Part shown: positions 25,300-33,032 of the stretch, piece by piece
How positions within the stretch are numbered: position 1 is the first letter of the stretch
How the letters are laid out: every line of letters begins with the position of its first letter
Assembly: GCF_016427535.1 (NCBI RefSeq)
Contig: NZ_JAELXV010000004.1
Span: forward strand, 186,001-250,000
Length of the DNA: 64,000 nt
Reading direction: 5' to 3'
Origin: Hymenobacter sp. BT559
GTDB taxonomy: Bacteria; Bacteroidota; Bacteroidia; Cytophagales; Hymenobacteraceae
The notes under the pieces: generated by a model
What the model was told of the DNA's origin: nothing
The model's database searches: none
The model's input: the letters and a program-made list of their open reading frames with translations, nothing else
Made by a program: the position numbers and the translations under genes

Positions 25300-27066
25300 A
25301 TGTATCTCAAGTTTCGCTTTAATTTTTTAGTACTCGCCTTCTGGCTGGGCTTGCTCAGCTTGTCGGGGCTGCTGACGTCGTGCGGCGGTAGCGGCGACCA
25401 AACCGGTACGCCCACGACTGGCGGCATCAAGCAGGGCATCGCTACGGCTGGGCCCGCGCCGCACCTCGATAGCGTGTTCGTCATCCGAGCCATGCAAACC
25501 AACGCCCGCTTCAAGGCGCAGGAGCGCTGGGCCCGCAAGTTTTACCGCGAGCGGCAGTTTCGCCTAGGTTGGTTTAAAGACCACCAACTCGTGCCACAAG
25601 CCCAAACCTTGCTCAACGTCATTGCTAAAGCAAAAGATGATGGCCTTGACCCTAAAAAGTACCAAGACAGTGGGTTAACTAAGCTACTGGCAGAATTTAA
25701 AACTGTCCAGGATTCGACGCGTCGTAACCAATTAGAACGTCAAATTGACGTAGCGCTATCAGGTACTTACTTCAACTGGGCCTCAGATTACTACCGGGGC
25801 GTGGCCAATCCGCGCGATACCAAGAACGATGCGTGGAAGGTAAAGCGCAATAAAATCAAGCTCGACCGGGCGCTGCTCACCATTCTGCGCGAGCGCGAAA
25901 GCACGTATCCCTACTACGACTTTGCCCCCCTGCACCCCGAGTACGACCACCTGAAAAAGGCGCTAGCCCTGCTACGCTCGCGCCAGCAAGCAGGCGGTTG
26001 GCCTACCCTACCGGCCTCTACCAACCTGCGCCCCGGCCAGGCTTCGCCCGTGGTAGGCCTGCTTCGCCAGCGCCTGCTCGGCAACGAAACGGCGGGCCCC
26101 GCAGCACCAGCTACCGAGCCCGGCCAAGCCTTGCCGGTAGTGAATCGGGAGCCCGCGCCCACCACGGCGGAGGTCTATAGCCCAGAGTTGGTCAACGCTG
26201 TGAAGGGCTTCCAGCGCGACGCTGGCTTGCCGCCCACGGGCATCGTTAGCGGCGAAACGTTGCGCCAACTCAACGTGCCGCTTAGCGCCCGCATCAACCA
26301 AGTTATCCTAAATATGGAGCGCTGGCGCTGGCTGCCCAAAAAGTTTGAGCCCGACTATTTGCTGGTCAATATTCCAGAGTATCGCCTGTACGTTTATGAG
26401 GAGCACAAGCCGGTTATGACCATGCGCGTCATCGTCGGCAAGACCCTCAACGCAACGCCCGTGTTCTCCGACAAGATGGAGTACGTAGTGCTCTCGCCCT
26501 ACTGGAACGTGCCCTTCAGCATCATTGACAAGGAGCTTCGCTACAAGCTAGCCGCCAACCCGCAGGGCACTCTCGACCGCCTCGATATGGAAGTGGTGAA
26601 AGGCTACGGCCGGCGCGCCACTGTTATCGACCCTTCCACGGTAGACTGGGCCAATGTCACGCCGGCTACTTTTAAGTATACGCTGCGCCGCCGGCCGGGC
26701 CCCAAGAACGACCTAGGGGAAGTAAAATTTATCTTCCCGAACTCGAACGACATCTACCTCCACGACACGCCGCACGGCGAGCTCTTCTCCCAAACGGCCC
26801 GCAACTTTAGCCACGGCTGCGTACGTGTAGAAGAGCCCGTGAAGCTGGCCACCTACCTACTGCGCGACTTTCCCCAGTGGGACCAAACGACCATTCAGGA
26901 CACCATCGCGCAACGCCGCGAGAAGTACGTTACGCTGAAGGAAAAGCTGCCCGTGTACTTGGTGTACCTCACCGCCTGGGCCGATGCCGATGGCCACGTG
27001 CACTTCCGCAATGACATCTACGGCCACGACAAAGCACTTGCCAAAGAGTACTTCGAGCAGAGCTAG
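25300..27066 (+). CDS. L,D-transpeptidase lipoprotein, YcbB/LdtD type
   Basis: 588 residues. Starting at the ATG at 25300 gives a signal ending in the lipobox LLTSC, so it is a periplasmic lipoprotein. Order: scaffold domain with the FYRERQFRLGWFKDHQ stretch, a peptidoglycan-binding helical domain (ELVNAVKGFQRDAGLPPTG), then the YkuD catalytic domain with HDTPHGELF and SHGCVRVE, catalytic Cys about 507. It forms 3-3 cross-links in peptidoglycan or attaches proteins. About 25610-25790 is locally A/T-richer than the rest. A strong terminator follows at 27114. Confidence 0.92.
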   Translation: MYLKFRFNFLVLAFWLGLLSLSGLLTSCGGSGDQTGTPTTGGIKQGIATAGPAPHLDSVFVIRAMQTNARFKAQERWARKFYRERQFRLGWFKDHQLVPQAQTLLNVIAKAKDDGLDPKKYQDSGLTKLLAEFKTVQDSTRRNQLERQIDVALSGTYFNWASDYYRGVANPRDTKNDAWKVKRNKIKLDRALLTILRERESTYPYYDFAPLHPEYDHLKKALALLRSRQQAGGWPTLPASTNLRPGQASPVVGLLRQRLLGNETAGPAAPATEPGQALPVVNREPAPTTAEVYSPELVNAVKGFQRDAGLPPTGIVSGETLRQLNVPLSARINQVILNMERWRWLPKKFEPDYLLVNIPEYRLYVYEEHKPVMTMRVIVGKTLNATPVFSDKMEYVVLSPYWNVPFSIIDKELRYKLAANPQGTLDRLDMEVVKGYGRRATVIDPSTVDWANVTPATFKYTLRRRPGPKNDLGEVKFIFPNSNDIYLHDTPHGELFSQTARNFSHGCVRVEEPVKLATYLLRDFPQWDQTTIQDTIAQRREKYVTLKEKLPVYLVYLTAWADADGHVHFRNDIYGHDKALAKEYFEQS

Positions 27067-27113
27067 CTTTAGCTAGTCAGCAGGGCTTAATGCGGTTTCT
27101 TCTGAGCTGCATC

Positions 27114-27178
27114 TACACAAAAAAATGGGGTCACTTCATCTGGCATCGGCCAATGAAGTAACCCCATTTTTTGTGTAC
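27114..27178. terminator. strong terminator after the L,D-transpeptidase gene
   Basis: ACACAAAAAAATGGGG...ACTTCAT pairs with ATGAAGTAACCCCATTTTTT(GTGT), about 24 bp of stem with a 13-base loop and a T-run inside the descending arm. Confidence 0.88.
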
Positions 27179-27453
27179 TTACCAAGCTTAAAGCTATTCT
27201 TTAAGCAGTAATGACCGCTGTACACAAAAGCATATCTCCATGCATTTCAATGTGAAACATATGTAAAGCAGAAGTAATAAACCACTAGCATAACATCCAC
27301 GCACATTTGTAATAAGCACTACAGTTTACGTATGGATACAAATGTATTAACATCTCATATATATGTAAACAATAGAGAGAGGCCATTTTACACTTGGAAA
27401 TAGATATTATATGTTTACTTATGTGCACCTTTGTGCTCAAGTAACCTCCGCCT
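27179..27453. other. A/T-rich upstream region of the XRE gene
   Basis: 275 bases rich in A/T (runs such as ATATATATGTAAAC). Just before the gene at 27426-27433 is CACCTTTG, one base off the -7 consensus, 20 bases upstream of the ATG. No other gene is seen. Confidence 0.5.
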
Positions 27454-28254
27454 ATGATTACGCGCATCCGCGAATTGTTAGAAGCTCGCCAGCTCAGCCC
27501 TACTCAGTTTGCTGACCTTATCGGGGTTGGCCGCCCGGTCATCAGCCATATTCTTAGCGAGCGCAATAAGCCCAGTTTAGAAGTAGTTCAGAAAATCATC
27601 GGCGCCTTCCCCGACATATCGCTGCCGTGGCTGCTCGCCGGCACAGGCCCAATGCTGGCCGCCGAGGCGGCACCCGCAGTCGCAGTGGCCACAAGTGCCC
27701 CGGTAGTAGCTCCGCAGCCGGTTTTAGCAGTTCCGCCACCGCCGGTAGCTCCTGCTACGCCGCTTTCGCCTGACCCCGCCCCCAGCCCGGTGGCCCCGGC
27801 CCGCCCAGCTCCTATGCCCCGAGCCGGCAACTACGCGCAGCCACCTAGGTTCCGTCCTGGGGCTGCTGTGTCTACTACCCCGGCCAGCACAGAGGCGGTT
27901 CCTCCTGTAGCCTCATTACCCACCGCTGCGCCTGCAGCCCCCGCACTACCTAGTCCGTCTCCTTTTGCTGCGCCTGTGGTCCCCGCTCCTGCCAGCACGC
28001 CCCAAATAGCGCCGCTTGCAGCTCCGTCGCCTATTGCCCCTCCGCCCCCAGCTTATGCCGACCTAGGTGCTAGCGAAAGCCAGGCTGCGCCCGCGGAGAT
28101 GCCAGCCCCACCCCCCACTTCCGAAGTACCAGCCGCTACGCCTCACCCAGCTGCTGCCTTGTCGTTCTTGGGCGAGCCGGGTAAGGCTATTCGCCGCATC
28201 GTTATCTTCTACCGCGACGGCTCATTTAGCGACTATCAGCCCGAAGGTTATTAG
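27454..28254 (+). CDS. XRE-family regulator with long Pro/Ala linker and conserved C-terminal tail
   Basis: 266 residues. Residues 1-60 are a Cro/CI-type helix-turn-helix (LSPTQFADLIGVGRPVISHI with PSLEVVQKI). Residues about 65-235 are almost pure Pro, Ala, Val, Ser and Thr, predicted disordered. The last 27 residues, GKAIRRIVIFYRDGSFSDYQ, form a compact strand-rich tail that I recall in other Cytophagales XRE proteins. The layout suggests a DNA-binding head tethered to a short protein-interaction or oligomerisation tail. Regulatory target unknown. The flanks are A/T-rich, unlike the gene itself. Confidence 0.82.
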   Translation: MITRIRELLEARQLSPTQFADLIGVGRPVISHILSERNKPSLEVVQKIIGAFPDISLPWLLAGTGPMLAAEAAPAVAVATSAPVVAPQPVLAVPPPPVAPATPLSPDPAPSPVAPARPAPMPRAGNYAQPPRFRPGAAVSTTPASTEAVPPVASLPTAAPAAPALPSPSPFAAPVVPAPASTPQIAPLAAPSPIAPPPPAYADLGASESQAAPAEMPAPPPTSEVPAATPHPAAALSFLGEPGKAIRRIVIFYRDGSFSDYQPEGY

Positions 28255-29127
28255 CGGGGCCAGCCATTTGGCCCATCTTATTGGGCTGTGCCAAGCATGA
28301 GAGAACGCCAGTATTTACAAATCTAGCAGGCCAGACGACCTCGCTCCACAGGCAAACATCATCTTATTTTAACTCAAACGGGCCTGCGACCAGGTAGTAT
28401 ATAATGCTACCGGGGCGCAGGCCCGTTTCTTATTTACCTAACTACTAGGCTAACCTTATTGACTACCACTTAGCGCCTGTTAGTGCCATTTTCATTGCGC
28501 TGCTTTTCAGAAGCCACAATCAGTTTTCACAATAGCAGGCCACTGTTATGTGTGTACTTTTCCTCATTAATCTAATCTTTAAATAACCCAACGAAATTTC
28601 GACTTCTATTTACCAAATACTTTAACCTATTTTTTTAATCAATAATCTCTAATCATCAGACGTTTATGTCTAAATAATTAAAGTACTGTTTAAAGATTAA
28701 AATAGCCATTACGAAAAAAGACTTACTATTTTTTTCGTGCAAGAATAATCCTCACTTTTTAGGCAGCTGTCGTCTACTATAAGCAACTAGTGCTTGCTAA
28801 TATTTCAATCAGTACCTATTATTCGAAAAAACCAATTACAGGTTAGCCAATAGCATTTGCAGTGGCTGAGCAAATGTATAGCCTAAAGCGGCTAACTAGC
28901 GCGCATGTTGCCCTAGGCTTATTCGGTCCGGGCAACTCCAGTAGCTACTGGCACCAAGCTGGCGGTTGCTCACCAGCAAGTGGCCAGTTAGCCCCGCTTA
29001 CATCCTAGTAAGGGGCAGGCTCTAGCCGACGCATTCGCGCTGTTTACACCTATTCCTGTTAGCTGCTCCGCACAAATTACGCCAATTAGGTAGGCCTCGT
29101 TTGGCGGCTGCGGCTTACCTTCGCGGC
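28255..29127. other. 873-base region without a recognisable gene
   Basis: Begins with the XRE terminator at 28376. About 28540-28860 is markedly A/T-rich (runs such as AATCTAATCTTTAAATAAC), then composition returns to GC-rich. A small hairpin of GTTGCCC with GGGCAAC lies near 28908-28938. No open frame with gene-like content, tRNA or convincing structured RNA is visible by eye. Confidence 0.5.
28376..28430. terminator. terminator after the XRE gene
   Basis: AAACGGGCCTGCG (28376-28388) pairs perfectly with CGCAGGCCCGTTT (28416-28428), with an inner GGTAG/CTACC stem, followed by CTTATTT. Confidence 0.85.
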
Positions 29128-29304
29128 ATGAAACGTCTGCGCACCTACTCCTTGCTGCTGGCCGCCAGCGCGGCCCTGTTCCTCACCGCTGCCTGCTCGG
29201 TTGCCCCCGATGCGGAGAAAGACCCGAGCGCCGATGCGGCCTACAAGCGCGAACATCGTGCCGAAGGCTACCGCGAAGCGCAACGCAGCAACGTCAATTA
29301 CTAA
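29128..29304 (+). CDS. small lipoprotein
   Basis: 58 residues: MKRLRTYSLLLAASAALFLT then the lipobox TAAC (Cys about 22) and a short charged tail (KREHRAEGYREAQRSN). A tiny lipid-anchored periplasmic protein; no family recognised. I start at the ATG in CGGCATGAAACG rather than at 29101, because this gives a clean n-region with three basic residues. A perfect terminator follows at 29358. Confidence 0.7.
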   Translation: MKRLRTYSLLLAASAALFLTAACSVAPDAEKDPSADAAYKREHRAEGYREAQRSNVNY

Positions 29305-29357
29305 ACCTCTGTAGCTAGCGCCCGAGCCGCCAGGCTGGCGCAGTGAGGTTCATACAT

Positions 29358-29399
29358 GCAAAAGCCCCGACTACTGAACTAAGTAGTCGGGGCTTTTGC
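29358..29399. terminator. 18-bp perfect terminator
   Basis: GCAAAAGCCCCGACTACT pairs with AGTAGTCGGGGCTTTTGC around a 6-base loop; usable on both strands between the small lipoprotein and the convergent gene at 29417. Confidence 0.9.
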
Positions 29400-29416
29400 G
29401 TGGGGCCAGTACCCGC

Positions 29417-29890
29417 TTAGCTGTGCAGCGCCGGCGCTTCGGCCAACTCAGGCAGGGGCAGGCTGTCTAGTAAGCGCTGCTCTAGTAGGTCGGCCCAGGT
29501 GCGCAGGTACAGCACTACATCATCGCGCTGGTTATGGCGCAGCGCATTGCGCCGCTCAAACGGAATGGCCATGCGCACGGCGGGGTCAGATATTTTTTCT
29601 AGGTGGGTTAAATCTTGCCGCGAGAAGCCCATTGCCAGCATCTCGTCGATGGTCTGGTCGAAGGGCAGGCCGCTGGTGGGGCAGTAGTCGATGAGCTGGC
29701 GCTCCCAGTCGCCGTAGCGCTGCAGGGCCTGGGTATGAATCTCGGCCTTGGTGAGCGACGTTACCGTTTGGGCTAGGTGACCGCAATTACAGCTGCCCAT
29801 GTGGCCCCACTGGTATGGAGCCTCGGCGGCCAAGCGGCGGGCTGTGTCGCGCAGGGCCTTAATCAATGGAAGAGAAACGCGAGAAGTCAT
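29417..29890 (-). CDS. conserved Bacteroidota protein of unknown function with GSCNCG motif
   Basis: 157 residues, soluble. Distinctive conserved motifs: YQWGHMGSCNCGHLAQ near 26-41, DYCPTSGLP near 68-76, LTHLEKISD, and LRHNQRDDVVLYLRTWADLL near the C-terminus. I have seen this pattern in many Bacteroidota but know of no function. The CNC pair plus the later Cys and the His residues could bind a metal or Fe-S cluster, which is inference. Monocistronic by position. Confidence 0.75.
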   Translation of the reverse strand: MTSRVSLPLIKALRDTARRLAAEAPYQWGHMGSCNCGHLAQTVTSLTKAEIHTQALQRYGDWERQLIDYCPTSGLPFDQTIDEMLAMGFSRQDLTHLEKISDPAVRMAIPFERRNALRHNQRDDVVLYLRTWADLLEQRLLDSLPLPELAEAPALHS

Positions 29891-30065
29891 GGGCTGAAAG
29901 GCTACTAGTTAAACAAATAGCTTCTGCTAGAAGCAATGCCAGCCGATTTTTGTTTCCGGCTGCCACACAAAAAGACGTTCCGGCTTCCCAACCTGAAGCA
30001 GGCTGCGAAACCGGAACGAATATAGCTACGAGGACTCGTTGCGCCTACCTAGCACTCAGCAGAAC

Positions 30066-31514
30066 CTAGGAGCGGCGGCTACCGCCTTCGCTACCACCAC
30101 GGCCGGCTTGCCAGGGGCGGCCGCTTGACCGGCGCTCGCTACCGCCAGCGCTACTTGCCGCTGCCGGGCGCCCGCCCGACTGAGGCCGCCCACCGCTACG
30201 CTGCTCGCCACGGCTAGTAGTGCCTTGGCTACCTGCGGCACGCGGTGCACCACCACGACCCTGGCCGCTACCGCCCGAGCGTCCCTCGCGGGGCGGACGG
30301 CCAGCCGGGCCTTTGGGACGAATGATGCGCTCGCTGCCGTGCAACGAGACCGGAGCCACGCTGGCCGTGGTAAACGGGTGGTTGCTGTCTACGTCAATCT
30401 GCTTACGAATAAGCTTCTGAATGTCTTGCAGATACGCGCGCTCCTCACCTTCTACAAATGTAAACGCGGTACCGAAAGCCCCCGCTCGACCCGTGCGGCC
30501 GATGCGGTGCACATATGTTTCGGGCTCGTTGGGCACTTCATAGTTGATAACGTGGGTCAACTCGTCTACGTCGATGCCGCGGGCAGCAATGTCGGTAGCT
30601 ACCAGCACACGGGTAGTGCCCGCCTTAAAGTTGCTGAGGGCGCGCTGACGGTGGTTCTGGCTTTTGTTGCCGTGGATGGCTTCAGCCGTAATCTGGGCTT
30701 TCTCCAGCGTTTCGGTCACTTTGTTGGCGCCATGCTTGGTGCGGGTAAATACCAGCACGCGCTTAATGGCGGGGTCTTTCAGCACGTGGCGCAGCAGCGC
30801 GGGCTTGTCGTTTTTATCGACCAGAAACACCGACTGCGTTACGGTGTCGGCGGTGCTCGATACGGGCGTTACGGCTACCTGCACAGGGTTGGGGCGCAGG
30901 ATAGTGGCCGAAAGCTCTTTAATAGCCTGCGGCATGGTGGCCGAAAAGAACAGGCTTTGGCGACCGGCCGGCAGCTTGGGCAGGATGCGCTTGATGTCGT
31001 GGATGAAGCCCATGTCAAGCATACGGTCGGCCTCATCAAGCACAAACACTTCGAGGTGCTGCAGATTGACGTAGCCCTGGTTCATCAAGTCGAGCAGGCG
31101 GCCGGGCGTGGCCACTAATATTTCGACGCCGCGCTGCAAGGCCTGCACCTGCGGGTTTTGGCCTACCCCGCCAAAAATGACAGTCGAGCGCAGCTGCGGC
31201 AGATGGCGGCCGTAGGCCCGGAAGCTCTCGCCAATCTGAATGGCGAGCTCGCGGGTGGGTGTGAGCACGAGGCAGCGGACGCGCCCACGTGGGCCCTGGC
31301 CTTTTTGGGCCTGAGCGGTCTGGTGCAGTATCTGGAGGATGGGCACCGAGAAGGCGGCCGTTTTGCCGGTGCCCGTTTGGGCCACGCCAAGTAGGTCGTG
31401 GCCTTCGAGCACCTGCGGGATGGCTTGCTGCTGAATGGGCGTGGGAGTGGTGTAGCCTTCCTCGCCTAGGGCGCGCAGGATGGGCTCAATCAGGTTGAGT
31501 TCGGTAAACGTCAT
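30066..31514 (-). CDS. DEAD-box RNA helicase
   Basis: 482 residues. Motifs in order: Q motif TPTPIQ with Gln28, AQTGTGKT (Walker A), PTRELA, TPGRLLD, VLDEADRM (DEAD), SAT, ATDIAARGIDV and HRIGRTGRAG. The core ends near residue 385 and a basic Gly/Arg/Ser-rich tail of about 95 residues follows, typical of RhlE/CsdA-type helicases acting in ribosome assembly and cold adaptation. I use the ATG at 31514 (MTFTELNLIEP), the usual RhlE N-terminus. A TACCTTTG box lies about 180 bases upstream. The TAG stop is inside CCTAGG. Confidence 0.93.
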   Translation of the reverse strand: MTFTELNLIEPILRALGEEGYTTPTPIQQQAIPQVLEGHDLLGVAQTGTGKTAAFSVPILQILHQTAQAQKGQGPRGRVRCLVLTPTRELAIQIGESFRAYGRHLPQLRSTVIFGGVGQNPQVQALQRGVEILVATPGRLLDLMNQGYVNLQHLEVFVLDEADRMLDMGFIHDIKRILPKLPAGRQSLFFSATMPQAIKELSATILRPNPVQVAVTPVSSTADTVTQSVFLVDKNDKPALLRHVLKDPAIKRVLVFTRTKHGANKVTETLEKAQITAEAIHGNKSQNHRQRALSNFKAGTTRVLVATDIAARGIDVDELTHVINYEVPNEPETYVHRIGRTGRAGAFGTAFTFVEGEERAYLQDIQKLIRKQIDVDSNHPFTTASVAPVSLHGSERIIRPKGPAGRPPREGRSGGSGQGRGGAPRAAGSQGTTSRGEQRSGGRPQSGGRPAAASSAGGSERRSSGRPWQAGRGGSEGGSRRS

Positions 31515-31692
31515 GGGGTAGCGGGCCGCCCGCCAAACAAGCGGCGACCCAGGGCGGGGCAAGCGGAGCTCCCCGGTCGGAAAAAAATTTCAGGATAAAC
31601 AGCCCGCACCTCACGCGCCACTTACGACGCGGCGGGCCGGATGGCCGTATATACGGCCGGCAGCCGGTCCGCAACCAGACTGCCCATAGCGG

Positions 31693-31700
31693 CAAAGGTA
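31693..31700 (-). promoter_or_regulatory. -7 box upstream of the DEAD-box helicase gene
   Basis: TACCTTTG on the minus strand, a full consensus match, about 180 bases before the helicase ATG. If used, it makes a long 5' leader of about 170 bases. Confidence 0.5.
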
Positions 31701-31719
31701 CCGCTTATTTTTACAAGCT

Positions 31720-32235
31720 ATGAAAATCACGCAACGCCGCCGCGTATTCGACGGGCATTTCAAGATTACCGAACTCACCGCCACCACTCCGCAAGGCGAA
31801 GAAATAACGCGCGAGCGTTTCGAGCCGGGCCATGCCGTGGCTGCGCTGGTGTTCGATACAAATAAGCAACAGTATCTATTCACGAAGCAGTTCCGCGTCG
31901 GCCCCGAAGCCGACCTGCTGGAAATCGCCGCCGGCATGGTAGATAAAGACGAGAGCCCCGAAACCGCCGTGCGCCGCGAGCTGCACGAAGAGCTGGGCTA
32001 CGAGGTCGATGAGCTGACTGAAATCGTGAAAATGTGGCCTTCGCCCGGCACCAGCGGCGAAACCATCACGGTGTACTACGCCGAGGTGAGCCGCCAAACC
32101 GGCGCCGGGGGCGGCCTAGCCGACGAGCACGAGCACCTAGAAATGGTGGCCTTCACCCGCAAACAATTACTTACCGAGCCCTGGCAGGATGCTAAAACCC
32201 TCCTGGCCGTGCAGTGGGTGCAGTTGCACAAGTAA
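31720..32235 (+). CDS. Nudix hydrolase, ADP-ribose pyrophosphatase type
   Basis: 171 residues. The complete Nudix box GX5EX7REUXEEXGU is present at about 72-94 (GMVDKDESP then RRELHEELGY). The upstream RVFDGHFKITEL and FVKQFR-like TKQFRVGPEADLLEIAAG pattern is that of ADP-ribose/GDP-mannose pyrophosphatases, which hydrolyse nucleoside diphosphate sugars to NMP and sugar phosphate with magnesium. Divergent from the helicase gene. Confidence 0.9.
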   Translation: MKITQRRRVFDGHFKITELTATTPQGEEITRERFEPGHAVAALVFDTNKQQYLFTKQFRVGPEADLLEIAAGMVDKDESPETAVRRELHEELGYEVDELTEIVKMWPSPGTSGETITVYYAEVSRQTGAGGGLADEHEHLEMVAFTRKQLLTEPWQDAKTLLAVQWVQLHK

Positions 32236-32246
32236 GTCCTCCGCCC

Positions 32247-32304
32247 TAGGTGGTAGCTGAGGCGGCTTTGGCTATGAAGCCTTTGCGCGCCCCGACTACC
32301 ACCT
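32247..32304. terminator. weak hairpin between convergent genes
   Basis: TAGGTGGTAG (32247-32256) pairs with CTACCACCTA (32295-32304) across a 38-base loop between the Nudix gene and the gene ending at 32313. No T-run; function as a terminator is uncertain. Confidence 0.4.
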
Positions 32305-32312
32305 AGTGGTTT

Positions 32313-32909
32313 CTACGGAATAGACAGCTGGTATTCAAATACCTGCTGCAGCTTACTGTCCGTAATGGACAGCAAATATGGCCCCGGCACGGCGGGCTTC
32401 ACAAAGGGTACGGCCTGTTGGGCCTGGTACAGGTCGCGGCCGAAGAAGCGGCCAGAGCCGGGCTTGGGCGTGGCCGTGTACACCTCGGCGCCATCTTTGG
32501 TGCGGGCCGTGAGAGTGAGGGCCGAAGGGTCGGCGTTCTTGGCGCCTTGGCGGTGGATGGTGAGCAGCAGCGCCCCGCCGGGCGGCAGCGCGGCCAGTCG
32601 GCGCTGGTAAGTGCTATCGGCCCAGGTGTGAATGCGGCGCAGCTCGTCGATTTCGGCCAGCATCTCGGCTTGTGAGCGGTAGCACACGCGGGTGTAAGAG
32701 CCCGTAATGTCGGCGTCCTCGTCGGTGTTTTTGGTGATGTTGGCCACTACCGGGCACTCAGGGTCTTTTTGCGCAAACATGTATTTTTTGCGCGGCGGGC
32801 CAGCGGGTGTGGGGTACTTACTGGCGCTCTGGGCCGAAGCAATGGGGGCCGCTGCACTTACCAAGCCGATGCCCAGCAGCGCAGCTTTCAACAAACAGTC
32901 AAATTGCAT
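32313..32909 (-). CDS. secreted protein of unknown function
   Basis: 198 residues with a Sec signal (MQFDCLLKAALLGIGLVSAA, cleavage near ASAQ). The mature part has two Cys (KDPECPVV and TRVCYRS), a short helical stretch with WADSTYQRRLAALPP, then a beta-rich end PYLLSITDSKLQQVFEYQL. Possibly a periplasmic beta-sandwich protein; I recognise no family. Likely monocistronic. Confidence 0.7.
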   Translation of the reverse strand: MQFDCLLKAALLGIGLVSAAAPIASAQSASKYPTPAGPPRKKYMFAQKDPECPVVANITKNTDEDADITGSYTRVCYRSQAEMLAEIDELRRIHTWADSTYQRRLAALPPGGALLLTIHRQGAKNADPSALTLTARTKDGAEVYTATPKPGSGRFFGRDLYQAQQAVPFVKPAVPGPYLLSITDSKLQQVFEYQLSIP

Positions 32910-33032
32910 TATAATATGATAAAATAGATAACATGGCTCAATCTATTGAACCCTGCAAAGAACGGCATCAGTTATCTATTCTTAGGCCGAGGGCTAATGC
33001 CGGGCCTCAACTATTTTGTGCCAGGCGCCAGC

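Noticed and set aside
30225..31118. 297-codon open frame antisense to the DEAD-box helicase
   Set aside because: It is the complement of a well-conserved helicase with all motifs; GC-rich genes create such long shadow frames.
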